The notes beneath the pieces were generated by a model. The model searched no databases. It was not told the origin of the DNA and was given only the letters and a program-made list of their open reading frames with translations. From the NCBI GenBank assembly GCA_946811185.2, contig OX328110.1, positions 15,430,456-15,494,455 of the forward strand: a stretch of DNA of 64,000 bases, given 5' to 3'. This document shows, in pieces, positions 11,243 through 23,500 of this stretch. The position numbers were made by a program, and so were the translations under genes. The first letter of the stretch is position 1. Each line of letters starts with the position of its first letter. Origin of the DNA: Hippopus hippopus (taxonomy: Eukaryota > Mollusca > Bivalvia > Cardiida > Cardiidae).

Positions 11243-11480
11243 GCTTTAATGAAACCCTACCAACGAAAGCAACCAAGGAATTGCATTGACTTGGGTCTTA
11301 TTTCTATACTGAAAAAGTCTGTCGGGTGCTCTAAGAGTGCTCAAAATATTACACATGTAAAAAAAAACCCACTGTAGTAACAGGGTTAACTGCTTGTTTT
11401 CAGCAATCTCTTTTTTTGCAACGATGATTTAAGAACTGGTTTGCTGTGAGTCAGCAGAATTATATTCAGGTGGTAATGTG

Positions 11481-11930
11481 TTAACCCACTCCCAAACAAT
11501 CCCGCATTTTTAAAACCCTGAGAAGGAAAAAAATTGAAAACATTGTGGAAAAAGCAGGAAATGCTAGTGACCAGCATCTTCTCCCTTTCCGACAACATTT
11601 TCTACCATTACAAAGACAGATACGATCATTTAACCTTTTACCACACAATCCAGTGATTTAGAAACAAACTTGAACACTACCTTTGAAAACACTGTCGGAA
11701 AAGGAGAAAATGCTGGTTACCAGCATTTTCTCCTTTTTCAACTTTGTTTTATACCCTTTCAAAAAAATTTGCACCGTTTCAGTCACATTTAATTTGTTGT
11801 CAGAAAAGGCTTTTAATTTGGTCTAGTCTAAAATTATTTTGCTTGGTAAATATAAAAGCAACATTAGGTCTGCAAATGCTTTTAATTTGGACAAGGCTAA
11901 AATTTCATCGTCTGGTAAAGAGCGAAGTGA
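11481..11930. mobile_element. Two adjacent TTAA-MITE copies
   Basis: The first (11481-11632) is cut short. The second starts TTTAACCTTTTACCACACAA near 11630 and has a perfect AATGCTGGTTACCAGCATTT centre. An extra internal end (AATTTGGACAAGGCTAAAAT) repeats near 11885, so a third fragment is merged. Confidence 0.65.
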
Positions 11931-12076
11931 GATATCAAAATATTTTCTAAAAAATTCAAAAAATTTTTCCTTGTTTTTCAATGTTTTCCCCTAGCATAAC
12001 AATCTTCATTATCAACAATAAAAATTGCTAAAAAGCATTACATCAGTATGTATTTACATTAATGGTTATAGATCAA

Positions 12077-12296
12077 TTAACCCTTTACCACACAATCCGG
12101 AGTTTAAATGACCCTGGAGAAGAAGCCTTCTGAAAACATTATGAGAAAAAGAGAAAATGCTGGTAACCCTTTTTCTATAATGTTTTCTACCCTATCAAAG
12201 ACAGAAATCATCATTAATTTTGAACTATATTAATTTGTTTTCTGCAAATTCTTTCAATTTGGTTGAGTCTAAAATTTTGTAATTTGGTAAAGAGTT
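12077..12296. mobile_element. TTAA-MITE, reference copy with intact left end
   Basis: Family description. TTAA then CCCTTTACCACACAATCC, GACCCTGAGAAG, a ~65-bp central palindrome (AACATTGTGGGAAAAGGAGA, AAATGCTGGTAACCAGCATTT and inverse), a TTTGTCTGCAAATGCTTTCAA arm, and ATTTGGTAAAGAG then TTAA. No protein coded. TTAA target sites and CCYTT termini point to piggyBac-type mobilisation. Here the right TTAA is mutated to TTAC. Confidence 0.85.
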
Positions 12297-12298
12297 AC

Positions 12299-12522
12299 TT
12301 AACCCTTTACCACACAATCCCTACTTTTAACAACCCTGAGAAAGAAAGCTTTTGAAATCATTGTGAAAATAAAAGAAAATGCTGGTAACCAGCATTTTCT
12401 TCTTTTCCCACAATGTTTTCTATCCTTCCCCAACACCTATTTCAATTTTTCAGTCACATCCGTTTTGTTTTCTGCTTTCAATTTGGACAAGTCTAAAATT
12501 TTATCATTTGGTAAAGAGTTAA
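12299..12522. mobile_element. TTAA-MITE, complete
   Basis: Starts three bases after the previous copy; both TTAA ends present. Centre reads AAAATGCTGGTAACCAGCATTTTC. Confidence 0.85.
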
Positions 12523-12537
12523 AGGCTATAGATCCCT

Positions 12538-12755
12538 TAAATCTTTTCCACATGACAAAGTTTTGGACCTATCCAAGTTAAAGGCATTTAGTATTGATAA
12601 ATGAGGCTCAAATACAGGTTTTGTCTTTGATAGGGTATGAAACATTGTGGGAAAAGGAGAAAAGGCAGGTTACCATTTTCTTCTTTACCTATAATGTTTT
12701 AAAACCATACTCTGTCATGGTCTTAAATATTCAGGATGGTATGGTAAAGGGTTAA
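12538..12755. mobile_element. TTAA-MITE, third of a local cluster
   Basis: Inverted relative to its two neighbours: ends CTTTTCCACATGACAAAGTT and ATGGTAAAGGGTTAA. Centre degraded to AAAAGGCAGGTTACCATTTTC. Confidence 0.75.
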
Positions 12756-13044
12756 CCCTTTAATTGCCAAATGTACCAAACATACATCTACAGTCTAGAG
12801 CAAAAACTTTTCTAAATGCAATATCCCCATCAATATGTGACTGCACTTTACAATGATGTAAATTCTTACCTTTAAAAATAACAATATTTATTACTTTAGA
12901 GCGCCAAAGGAACTCCTATTCTCACATTATTAAAGACCCGAAAAAAATGTGGTAAAAAGGAGTTTTCTAAAATGGTGGTTACCAGCAGGTTCAAAATTTG
13001 GTAGTCTGGTAAACAGGCAACAGAACATTGATTGATTAATTGTG

Positions 13045-13258
13045 GTGTCCGTGGTTGTGAGGTAGAGCGTCGGCCTCGTAACTTTAAGGTCCCGAGTTCG
13101 ATACCCGGGAGCGGCTGTCAACTTTGGGATTTTTCATTGGCCCACACACTCAGCGCGAGTACTGGTGTAGTTCCCAGGAAGCAGAATCGTGAGAGATTAG
13201 TATAAGTTGTAAGAACTTGTTTCTCAACTGATGTAAAATAAATATGTTTAAACTAAAC
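13045..13258 (+). mobile_element. tRNA-headed SINE, third family, copy 1
   Basis: Head GTCCGTGGTTGTGAGGTAGAGC (A-box) and GGTCCCGAGTTCGATACCCG (B-box), then TTTTTCATTGGCCCACACACT, GGTACTGGTGTAG-like body and tail TAAAATAAATATGTTTAAAC. Second copy at 51432. Flush with a minus SINE at 13260. Confidence 0.8.
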
Positions 13259-13259
13259 T

Positions 13260-13563
13260 GACTGATTGATTGTATCATGTTTAACGCCGTTTCGACATTA
13301 TTTCAGTTTTTATCACAGAAGCCAATTCAACCACCCATGCTTCCTGGAGTTTCTTTTACCAGTACTTCACACAATATCCTTCCCAAGCCACTTGCTGCTT
13401 TCCCACATTACCATTGTCGAAAAAATGGTCAGCCATGAGAGAGGAATGAATCTGGTTGCAATGACTATTCTCAATCCTTGAAAAGAAATTGGCTGAGCCG
13501 GGGTTTGAACCAGCAATCTCCTGTTCTCAAGTCCTGTACGCTACAAACTGAGCTGCTGAGGCT
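13260..13563 (-). mobile_element. Full-length tRNA-headed SINE
   Basis: Minus-strand head at 13563 (AGCAGCTCAGTTTGTAGCGT A-box, GGTTCAAACC B-box), body with GAAAGCAGCAAGTGGCTTGG and GTGAAGTACTGGTAAAAGAA, core ending GAAACGGCGTTAAACATGAT, GATTGATT tail. Possibly the RUDI/V-SINE type known in molluscs; this attribution is from memory. Confidence 0.8.
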
Positions 13564-13646
13564 TGGTAGATAACATAACAGGGATTTTTTAAGTCAAGAA
13601 CAGAGACAGCAATGTAGATCCTTGATCAGACTGTGCAGTCTGGGTC

Positions 13647-14160
13647 CTTATTCACCAACCATTCTTAAGAATATTCTTTTTCTAATTTGTGAGAATTTTC
13701 TAGATTTGAAAGTAATGCAACTTCTAATTGACTATGCCAAATGGTTGAGCCAGTCAGAAGTTATGTTTCTTTCAAATTTAGAAAATTAAAGATATATCTA
13801 TACTCGTTTTCAGCCAGTTTTTAACCCATTTTCATCTTTATTTTATTAAATTAAAATCATTCTTGTATCTTTATGTCAAATGTTGCCCCTGACAGTTGCA
13901 GGTTTGCATAGATTACCACCTATAGAAAAAGCATTTCATTCTCCAGTGGCCATCAAGGCATCACTATTGTCATTTCCTGTTTTGAATGAGGCAAATCACT
14001 TGAGTTTCCTTATCTCTTACACCATACATATTGGTAATTTATCTATGTTTACACAGCTGTCTAAATTCCGAGACATTCTACACACTATCAAGTTTTAACA
14101 GCATTTTTTTCTCTGTGGCAGTGAAGATGTATCTTAATTAAAAGAATTGTTGGTGAATAC
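13647..14160. mobile_element. Long foldback element interrupted by a TTAA-flanked element
   Basis: Left arm TTATTCACCAACCATTCTTAAG, inner dyad AACTTCTAATTGACTATGCC/AACCATTTGGCATAG-type, right end AAGAATTGTTGGTGAATAC. The intact relative is at 35007. Bases about 13786-14138 are an insert starting TTAAAGATATATC and ending GATGTATCTTAA, itself related to 61291-61635. Confidence 0.75.
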
Positions 14161-14435
14161 AGACCAAGTCTCAATTCAATATAATATTCCGATTCAATAT
14201 AATAATACTCTCAATATAAAATTCCGACATCCTAGCGTATTTAAATTGCTGTTGGGATCTAGGTGTGACACAGATTGTTGTGACAGTTTACTTGTCATTG
14301 TGCAGTGTATCTCAACTCCAGTTTCTTGCCAGCCGCATGAATATGCAAGGCAAATGTCGTACACTGTCACATGACAAGCATCATGCGATATCCTTGATTG
14401 AACAAGTGGATAGCTGCCAAGTCTAAAATTACATT

Positions 14436-14560
14436 TTCTATCCATCGTAATCTAAGCAATCTCACAACTGCCAGGTGTAATGTTTTTCATGAAGCCACAA
14501 GAATGACTATAGTTTCATAAAATACCCCAGAAATTGGCTATATTTGGCTAAAATTGAGTA
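14436..14560. repeat. Fragment of the TTAAAGATGCATCT element
   Basis: CATCGTAATCTAAGCAATCT, CACAACTGCCAGGTGTAATG and AGAATGACTATAGTTTCATA match the interior of 61480-61600. Confidence 0.6.
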
Positions 14561-14795
14561 AATGGTGAACTTTAAATTTGTTCAGCAGGTTAAGGTTATG
14601 ACAATATTCTTGTTGATCTGTTAAAATTGCCCATGGATCAAAACAGCCCTTAAATTTCAAATCTTTTTTTACGGGCTAAATCTTCACTCCATAGTACAAT
14701 ACTCCTAGCTGGAAAGATTCAATCTGATACCCATCTCTACATCACATAGTCCTCCTGAAAATAGAAAGCAAAATTCACATTGTTTTCAACTTTTT

Positions 14796-15076
14796 TTAAA
14801 CCCTTTACCAAAAAATCCTGAGTTTAAACGACCCTGAGGAAGAAGACTTTTTAAAAGAAAAACATTGTGGGAAAAGGAGAAAATACTGGTAACCAGCATT
14901 TTCTCCTTTTCCCATGATGCTTACCGCCCTTTCAGAGATAAATATCATCGTTCGAGTCACATTTATCTTCTGCAAATGCTTTCAATTTGGAAACCAGCAT
15001 TTTCTCCTTTTTCCACGTTTTTTAAACCCTTCTCTTTCAGGGTTGTTAAAACTTGGGACTGTGTGGTAAAATATTA
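14796..15076. mobile_element. TTAA-MITE, enlarged by internal duplication
   Basis: Has two right-half segments (GCAAATGCTTTCAATTTGG then a second CAGCATTTTCTCC half palindrome), as if one copy inserted into or recombined with another. A minus SINE fragment follows (15082-15190). Confidence 0.7.
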
Positions 15077-15349
15077 AATAGAGTTTTACACGGCTTTCAT
15101 CTTTATTTCAAGCATATCACAGCAACAAATCAAGTATGTCCTGGGTTTCAACAGTACTAGTTAGAGCTCTGCAGTGTTTTGTTCAATGCAAATCTTGTAT
15201 ACAGCTTCTAAATAAAGAAATGGGGAAAACCAAGCCTTTTGCTGGATTTTAAAAGACTGTAACAACAAAAATAATGTCCCTACCATGCTTGGCTCATACC
15301 AGGACTTTTTCCCAGGATTATAGGGGCTGCTTTTACAAATGGTTGGTAC

Positions 15350-16045
15350 TAGTGTTGGTCAATCAGTTGAAAATCAGAATCAGTTATTACTTAATCATCA
15401 GAAGAGCAAACCAACTAGCTATCGATTGAACATTGGTTACTCCATTTAAATGAGAATGCCTTTTTGCTTTAAATACTGTGACAATTTGTCTAAATGATAT
15501 TAAATTTATAAAGATGTTATGTTTTGTACTTTAAAAAATCAAAAGGAAATACATTAAATTCTTTGCTGTAACTAATACCCTTTATTTTTCTACTTTAATC
15601 CAGTTCAAAAAAATTCCAGAATCGTTCATATTTCAAGCACTTGCAGACAACAATTTAACTGTGGCTCAGATGACTGAATTTGAATTTCAAAGCACAGAAC
15701 ATTGTGGGAAAGGGAGAAAATAAAGGTCACATCCAATAAAGGGTTCTTTTATTCTTGTCTTCTTTCTTTGTATTAGTGTCAAATATCTTCTTCAACAATT
15801 ATTCTAGTGCTATCACTGTAATACAAAAAGGCCTAACCTCCTGTCCAAGCCCCCCCCCCCCCCCCCCCACCACCCCACTAGATCTATATTTTCATATCAT
15901 AAAACAACTATTGTCTTCACTCATGAAAAGAAATTTTAGCCTCCACTTATTATTTTATTCCTAATTTTATGTAAATTCACTGTTTAAATTCATTATGAAA
16001 GATGAGCAGATAGTTTGAAGTGCCTCTGTTTGGACAATGCCACAC
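15350..16045 (+). repeat. Duplicated low-copy segment, copy related to 54910-55360
   Basis: Shared blocks: AGAGCAAACCAACTAGCTAT, ATGCCTTTTTGCTTTAAATA, TAGATCTATATTTTCATATC and AAATTCATTATGAAAGATGA. A MITE remnant (15640-15730) and a C20 run (15848-15867) interrupt it. Confidence 0.8.
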
Positions 16046-16418
16046 ATACCTTTGGGTATTCACGGTGACTGGACATTTCAGCCCATAACAATTTCAACCC
16101 ATTACAATTTCGGATCATACAATTTCAGCCTATAGCAATTTCGGCCCTTAGTTGGTGTAGCATAAATATTGCAAGATCTGACAAATTTTTTCACTCACTG
16201 TTTTGTGCATAAAATTGCACTCTTGAATATTGTTTGTTTTTGATGCATCAATCAACATTTTTGATACATCAATCAAAATTTTGGATATTTATTTTAGGTT
16301 TTGGTAGAACATTTACACATGGTAAAAAAGTGTGTGTACAATATGAATGAAAGGAAATCAATATAATCATATGGTGGACTTTAAATCCATGGTTTGTAAC
16401 GAAGATAAAACTAACATC

Positions 16419-18103
16419 AGGCCTAGAAAAAATATCTCTGTTTCGGGTTTCCCGACCCTACCTAGAAAAATGCTGCCGACCCTAAACTTTTTTCCACTAC
16501 CATCGAAAAAAAAAATTTGTTAGGTGCGATTTTGGTACATCTTGGTACTTTCTGGCTGTTGCAATTTCGTTCCCTCTCACTCGTCTGCATTGAAATATAC
16601 TGAAACCCGTTGTATGTCCCGTAGCCATCCAAAAGAGTTGATATGAAGATCGATAACAAACTAGGTTTTGTCTAGTTACACACCAAACTTGCGTACACAC
16701 CATAAAATGTCAATCAATCAAATGTCAACTTTGCCACGCACCATCTGCAAACTCGGGAATCACGCACGAGATTTAGTCGCCGCCCATAATGTCATGCACT
16801 GATTCTGTGTTTTATGGTGTTCATCCTGTCACGATAGCTTAAAAGATCGATTTTCAATGCCTCTTTAACCATAATCTCTGTTTGAATCATGCATATTCAA
16901 TGATAACAACATATTTCACCCTTCAATCTTGTGCCGGAAGCTGAAAATGGCGCATGGGATAACATGCTCTCATTTCGTGGCCTTCACTATCCATAGAACA
17001 GTTCATGAACATGTATTATGGAACTGAAAAACAACGTGTACACCAAACTAAACTAAAATGTTAACTGTCACAAGAATGAACTGTTGTGAACAGCATAAAT
17101 GACCAGTTCTAAGTCAACTGTCTTCAGTTTCTGAAGCGCAATGAAGGGGACAGATAAAAGTCAGTATGTATTTAGCGACAACTGAACAGGCTGCCAGTTT
17201 TGCATTACAAAAGAAAACTGAGATAGTTCTCGTTGTATAACCAATATGATATGCGATAGCTACCCCGTGAGGTAGCCAATTTACAAAAATTGAAAAATTA
17301 AGAATTAAAAAAAAAAAAACTAGGCACGGGTCTTTATCTGATATCGCAACGTTTAGGCAAATTAAGGGGTATAAAAGCCGGTAAGATTGTATCACACTGT
17401 ATGGTTTCAAGCGTCCCTTCCCTACGACTAAAACTTGCCTCCTGCTGTCAACAGTTACAAGAGAGTAGCGAAAGTGCAGCATTTTCATATGACCAGTTGA
17501 AATGAACGTTTTTGACGCTCAAAAATTATCTTTCTTAGAGTCAATCAGGCGCATGAGATTATCGGCTAAAGCTCCATTTGAAGTAGTCTAGCTCACATGC
17601 ATACGGCAGAATAATGGGCTTTAACAAACACATGCAGTAATAAATGTGAAAACGTGAACCTGGCGAGTCAATTATGAAAATGTGATATAGATGTTGGTCC
17701 ACTTATCTGGTGTAAAGTGATAGGTTTGAATGTTACCTGCTACCCTACCATAATTGACAAATTCAAGACAAATTATGAGGTAATACTCCTCCAAAAATTA
17801 ATTGGCATTCATAAAAGAGCGCTGGAAAAAAACGCGAAAACCAATGACACAACAACGGCCATTTTGGCATCGTCCGATCAGAGACACTTAAAACTCTCTT
17901 TACATCTTTAATAATTAATATAAACAGTGAATTTACACAAATTTCTGTATAAAACAATAAGTGGAAGGTAAAATCTCTATTTATGAAATCTTTACATGGT
18001 CCAAGTAAAAAAAAAATTTTTGGAAAAAAAAATTTTCCCGACCGATCCTACCTACAGCATCTAGGACTGAAACCCGAAACACAGGTATTTTTTTTTTAGG
18101 CCT
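16419..18103. mobile_element. AGGCCT-ended element, long form (1685 bp)
   Basis: Inverted ends share AGGCCTA(G/A)AAAAA...CTGTGTTTCGGGTTTC and the GACC-TACCTA motif. The short form at 29089 equals its two ends joined. The interior (about 16545-17990) holds a segment (17480-17965, minus) that matches 55265-55730 and several small frames that look like chance. No transposase recognised. Confidence 0.8.
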
Positions 18104-18602
18104 CACGTGTAATATTATGATCATTGAAAGAACCGGTTACAGCAGTCCTGTTCTGTAACCAGAATGCCAAAATCAGGTAGGTTTGTATTTGAAAAATGCC
18201 ACCTGATAGAAAATAATGGTCAAGTTTGGTCATCAAACATTGTAATATTAAATTCAATATCTAAATCCTTAATTGATTGAAAGAGACAGACTTCTCATTC
18301 AATAAGTGTGCTTATCGTGTATTATGAAATTTAGAACTAGTGTAACTGACACAATGAAATGGTATAGCAAGGCAGATACATGAGAACTGAATTGATGATG
18401 ACTACAGTATATTACTTTTCTGCAGGTAATTAATCATTAATTTTATTGGTAAAAGTAGAGTGAAACCCTCAACTTTTTCAGAAAACCCCCAGTTTTAAAA
18501 ATTGTTGATCAAGGGAGTGACAAAAACCCCCTTGTTTGAAAAAGCAGTGGGAACCCTGGTATATATGCCACCTGCATTAAAAATGGTAGTAGCATCAAAA
18601 GA

Positions 18603-18830
18603 TTGAATTGAATGGCATTTTATACCCCTTTCAACATTATTCCAGTCATATCAAGATGACAGTTCACATATTCATATTTTTCCTGGGTTTTACCAGCACT
18701 AGGCTAGTGCTCTGAAGTGTCTTACCCAAAGACAGTCCCACGAAAAACCCAGTGGATCCAGTAAGGCTCAAACCCAGGGCCTCCAGGTCACCAGTCCAAC
18801 ACTTTACCACTGAGACATGCAGAACCCCTA
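18603..18830 (-). mobile_element. tRNA-headed SINE, second family
   Basis: Minus-strand order: head (CTCAGTGGTAAAGTGTTGGA, GTTTGAGCC), CTGGGTTTTTCGTGGGACTG, GTGCTGGTAAAACCCAGGAA and a GACTGGAATAATGTTGAAAG core. A weaker relative is at 18905-19120. Confidence 0.75.
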
Positions 18831-19650
18831 GCATCAAAAGGACATTGATTTAGAAAAAAGTTTGTACATGTACCTCTGTCCAATGTTCATCTCCAACCAG
18901 TCACAGATGTCTACATCTGCTGTTTTACACCACTGTCAGCAGCATACCAGTTACATCATGGCAATAGCTAACTTCTTCATCTGTTTTTTGGATTTCATCA
19001 GGCTTGACTAGGGCTTTGCAGTGTCATTCCCCAGGATACACTCATGAATACCATCACTGCAAGTGAGGCACAAACCCAGGCCTTCTAAATATCTTGCAAT
19101 ATGTTCACCATGTCACCTGTAAGTAAATAAGACAAATAAAAGTAAATAAACTCTCTACCAGACAACAATTATTGTTGCTACAAAACAGTGGTGTGGAAAT
19201 TCTAATGAGATGATCCCTGAATCCTGGTTTGGCTTACCTTCACATTCACTGTATATGACAGGGTCCCTGTAATATGTGGCTGTTTTTGCATGTTGATTTT
19301 TTTTTGCTTTGGAAAACATCTTAATACCTTCAAGATCAACAAGGCATGGTTGAAAGATTCCCGTGGTTGAATGCCAGTCAAAACTGTTTTGATTTAGACA
19401 AGCAAGTCGAACTGGCGGACAAGTCGACTTTTTTAATTTACTTGTTTGTGGTCAAGTAGAAATTTTTATGATTTCCACACCCCTGCAAATGTCTAATTGA
19501 AAGAATTTGTGGAGAATAAATGCTGATCAAATATGGGATTGTTTCTGAAAGAGTAAAAAAACATTGTAGGAGAAGGAGAAAATGCTAGTTATGATTATCA
19601 TGTCCTCCTTTTTCCACAATATGTTATTCAACATCTTCTGTCTAAGGGTC

Positions 19651-19844
19651 TTAACCCTATGCCACACAACCTGGAGTTTTAACGAACCCTGAGCAAGAAT
19701 GGTTTTCAAAACATGGTGGTTTTTTCCCCCCAATGTTTTTTACTCTTTCACTCCAAATATCAAAGTTCCAGCCACATTTTATTTGTCATCTGCAAATGCT
19801 TTCAATTTGGACCAGTCTAAAATTTTGTTATGTGGTAAAGTTAA
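19651..19844. mobile_element. TTAA-MITE, dimer partner 1
   Basis: Centre deleted to ACATGGTGGTTTTTTCCCCC. Its right TTAA is also the left TTAA of the next copy. A third remnant lies just upstream (19480-19645). Confidence 0.75.
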
Positions 19845-20125
19845 CTCTTCACCAAACGACAAAATTTTGGACTTGACCAAAATGAAAGCATTTGCAGTGA
19901 AAAATTCAAATGTTGCTTAATTGATGATTTCTGTCCTTGATAGGATAGAAAACATTGTAGGCAAAGGAGAAAATGCTGGTAACCAGCATGTTACCCTAGA
20001 GTAGAAAACATCATAGGACAAGGAGAAAATGCTGGTTACCAGCATTTTCTCCTTTTTGCTCAATGTTTTCAAAAGCCTTTTTTTTCAGGGTCATTTAAAA
20101 TCAGGATTGTGTGCTAAAGGGTTAA
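19841..20125. mobile_element. TTAA-MITE, dimer partner 2
   Basis: TTAACTCTTCACCAAACGAC to GCTAAAGGGTTAA. Contains two AAATGCTGGT half palindromes (19970 and 20025), so an internal duplication is likely. Confidence 0.8.
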
Positions 20126-22390
20126 AACAGAAAATAATTTCATATATGGACATAGATTTGCACAAAGCACAACTTTTGAGTATTATTATTATGGCAGGAT
20201 AATTTAACAAAACATTCTGGAGAAAACTGTGGGCTTTCCCCTTCTTAGTGAGTACATGTGACAAAAATCTATGCTTTTCCCAAGGCTTTTGAATACATTA
20301 CAGGAACAAAAATTGGCTCACAATTTTTCTTTTACCACACTGTTTTAACTCTTTACCAAATGACAAAATTTCAATTTGGTCCAGATTGAGAGCACTTGCA
20401 GACAATAAGGTTCAGATTTCCTGTGGGCCAATTCAGCTTCCAGCACAAAACTGAAGGTTAAATATGATGTTACTGTTGAATAGGTATGCATGATTCAAGC
20501 AGATTTTATGGTTACAGAGAGGTTAAAAATTGATTTTTTTTGTTATGGCTGTTTTTGAAAATTATCAATTAAGTCCCTCCAAAACTGGTCAGTCAACCAT
20601 TCATGATACTTTGCTGAAGGAAATTTATGTAGATCTAGAGCAATAAGCACGTGGACGATGGTACATTCTGCCATCATACAGTATGACTACTTCACTCAGT
20701 TGACCATTTTCCGGTGTATGATAATATCGACACAGCATGTTTCAGGACAGTGTAGCAACCTAATAAATGGCACGAGAAAAAGATGAGGGAGTGTATCTGT
20801 TATCAACCCATTCCGGAATTATCGACCCCCTTGGACTTTTTACAATAAAATCAGCCTTGCATTATTTAAATTAACTTCGTTTGCGCAATACCACGAATAA
20901 ACATAAAACAACAGTAGTTTGTTTAAAAATAAAACGATTTCCGAGGGTTCAGGATGTGACTTATGCTACCTTTCTTTACCAATTTGGGTAAAACAAAAGT
21001 TCTCAATGAAAAATGAATATGGAATGATTACGCCAAACATGTGTTGTTGTTGTTTCTACAGAAAAAAAGTCGGTGCAAGTGTGGTTTATGTTTACTAGTA
21101 TTCTGTTTATAATAAAACATGCAACCGCTCTACCCATTAATGCCCAGTCTACTCGCAATCGGGACAAAGAAAGTGTATATTCTTCCGACCCTCTTCATCC
21201 CAAAACATGAATTCGAGCCTGTCTGCATTCTATATACAATCTAGACTGACAGGACTCACATGTAACCCACTCAGACTTTTACACGGAGGATTTAAGGCAC
21301 ATCCAGCAGACCTTGGACTCCTCTTCAAGATCGACAGAGTCTACATCACGATGAGACTCGGATGTACCATGTACGTAATTTGTGGATAATAAAATGGAAT
21401 AGAGACAACAACGATTTTACCACATACACCATTCCATTTAGTTTTAGTCCATTGTAAATATCAGTCATGCTCTACAAACGCTCTATAATTTATATTAGGA
21501 ATATTAAGTGCTTTTATGACAATAAGCAAATGTACAGAAAAAGGGGTCGACAATAGAAACACTTCAATGTTTTGTCTCTTTTTATCGACCCCCTCTCTGA
21601 ATTTTTGTTGTGAACTTATTTGCCCATTTTAGCCAATGAAAATAGTCTTATGTCCTTTAAAATTAAAACTTATGCATAAACTATGACTTAATTGAAATTG
21701 AATCGGTGGAGAAAACTTTTCAGGTACTCCCCTACTTGCGCCGATACTTCTGGATGAAAATTTTGTGACCACTAAAAACACCCGTTGATTTTTCGTAAGG
21801 ATGATATCTTGTGACGCAAAGAGAGACGTCACGATATTATCTTTGTATCATTTCATGTTAACAACCAATAAGATTGTAAATAACGGATCCAAAGAAAAGG
21901 GTCGATGTATATGGGGGTCGGTAATGCATGCCTCAACTCTATTCAAAAAGATTTTGACTGTTTTCTTTTTTTTTAATGGAGCTGTACAATTTTATGAGCG
22001 GTAAAACGGTGTATATAAGTTACAAAAATGTACCGTGTAGGTGCATGAGGGATTTGATCAACGGATCATCCGAGGTTTGCGTGAACGGGATGAACACTTG
22101 TTCCTTTCTAAAACAAATTTCCTTTGTTAATTTTCATCCTTAATTCATTATTGATTCATCAATACAGTTTGCATACCTTTCGAACTCTCTCTATTTGATC
22201 GTATAGATTAATTTGATTAAAGAAACGAAAACAGATTGTTTATGGCAGACTTCTGCACGTGCTTCTAAGAATGCTAGCCTTGCTACCGTTTAAGCTGGTA
22301 CCTGCTTTTGGAACAGACTTTTTCGTCCGTAGACTTGTTCGCACTCACTTGTTCGTCCCAACGTCTTGTACAAAGTATTGAAATAATTGA
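20126..22390. other. Repeat-poor stretch, no gene recognised
   Basis: Holds four GGGGTCGA/TCGACCCC motifs (near 20826, 21544, 21583 and 21900), some in inverted pairs, and a MITE-like end at 20345-20410. The 60-codon open frame 21207-21389 resembles no family I know and has no supporting splice sites. Confidence 0.5.
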
Positions 22391-22394
22391 GCCA

Positions 22395-22635
22395 TGCACT
22401 GGCAAAAGAGGACTTAATGCATCTCCGTGATGCATGATACCAAGCAAGTCATAACTGTTTTATGGATCCATGAAATACAGCCAACTGAATGATCAGGAAC
22501 ACTGGTCCTTTGAGCTTCAGAAAATTGACTTATATAGCAGAAAGTTTCGGCCCAGGTCAGCCTGCGCGCACTGTGCAGGCTGACCTGGGTCAATACTTTT
22601 TGCAGATGCATCTTTTCACGGAACATGACTCAATT
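22395..22635. mobile_element. Foldback element with CAGGTCAGCCTGCGCG core
   Basis: Left end GCCATGCACTGGCAAAAGAG, right end CTTTTCACGGAACATGACTC (inverse). Off-centre perfect dyad CCCAGGTCAGCCTGCGCGCA/ctgtgcaggctgacctggg. Relatives at 38150 and 41720. Confidence 0.7.
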
Positions 22636-22788
22636 ACATTTTTTGTCAGCCTCCTAGCTACTAGCTTGTGAAACTTCATGAATATTGAACACTTAAAATG
22701 GATATCTTTGAGGGCGTGGGGGGTTAGATTCTTCTTTGTTTCGTTCGTGTATTTATAAATTAAATAAGGTGACTACTATTTGATTCGA

Positions 22789-23092
22789 TGATTGTATAGA
22801 GTTTAACGCCATTTTCAACAAATATTTAAGTTATATCGCTGTGGTCAGAGTGCCTATCCATGCTTTCCTGGAGTTTCTCTTACCAACACTCCGCACAATA
22901 TTCTTTCCACGCCACTGGTTGCTTTCCCACATAACCATTGTCGAAACAATGGTCAGCAGTTAGAGAGGAATGAATCCTTTGGCAATGACTATCATTAACC
23001 CTTGGAAAGAAATTGGCCGGGCCGAGGATCGAACCAGAGACCCCCTGTTCTCAAGTCCTGTACGCTACTGACTGAGCCACCGGGGCTCGGCG
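22789..23092 (-). mobile_element. Full-length tRNA-headed SINE
   Basis: Head on the minus strand from 23092 (GCTCAGTCAGTAGCGTACAG, GGTTCGATCC). Tail CGATTGTATAGAGTTTAACG at 22789. Close in sequence to 24615 and 61757. Confidence 0.85.
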
Positions 23093-23234
23093 ATTACTAT
23101 TTAAATCAAGGTTTTAAACCTTTTAAATTCTTTCTTGTCCAGTCGCAATGCAAAAAAACTTTGACGTTTTCTTATATCTTTGTCATATCTGAAGGTATTT
23201 ACATTATGTTGGGCTAGTTGTTCAATATCAACAG

Positions 23235-23500
23235 GAATTTGCGTTTATTTATCGTCGAGACTGGTTGCCCATATGGGCAACGCCCCCAAAGACAGTGCAA
23301 GATACAGGACGAAACCCACCGTAAGTTACACCTGGTTCTTTAACGTCACACGGGACCTCAGTTTAACGTCTCATCCGAAAAAAGTATTAGTAATTTTAGA
23401 TGGCCAGCCATGGAACTCGAACCCACACTCTCAAGTGACCGAAGACTTGATGTTTACTAGTCCAACGCTCAGCCACCTGAGCTATGCAGGCTGGTCATAC
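23235..23500 (-). mobile_element. tRNA-like SINE, separate family
   Basis: Minus-strand head CCAGCCTGCATAGCTCAGGT, GGGTTCGAGTTCCATGG near 23410-23497, then a body with GAGGTCCCGTGTGACGTTAA. Only one copy in the window. Confidence 0.6.

Noticed and set aside
17114..17488. 124-residue minus-strand open frame inside the AGGCCT element
   Set aside because: Unrecognisable, includes a poly-A-derived run, and is not shared with the related copy at 55265-55730.
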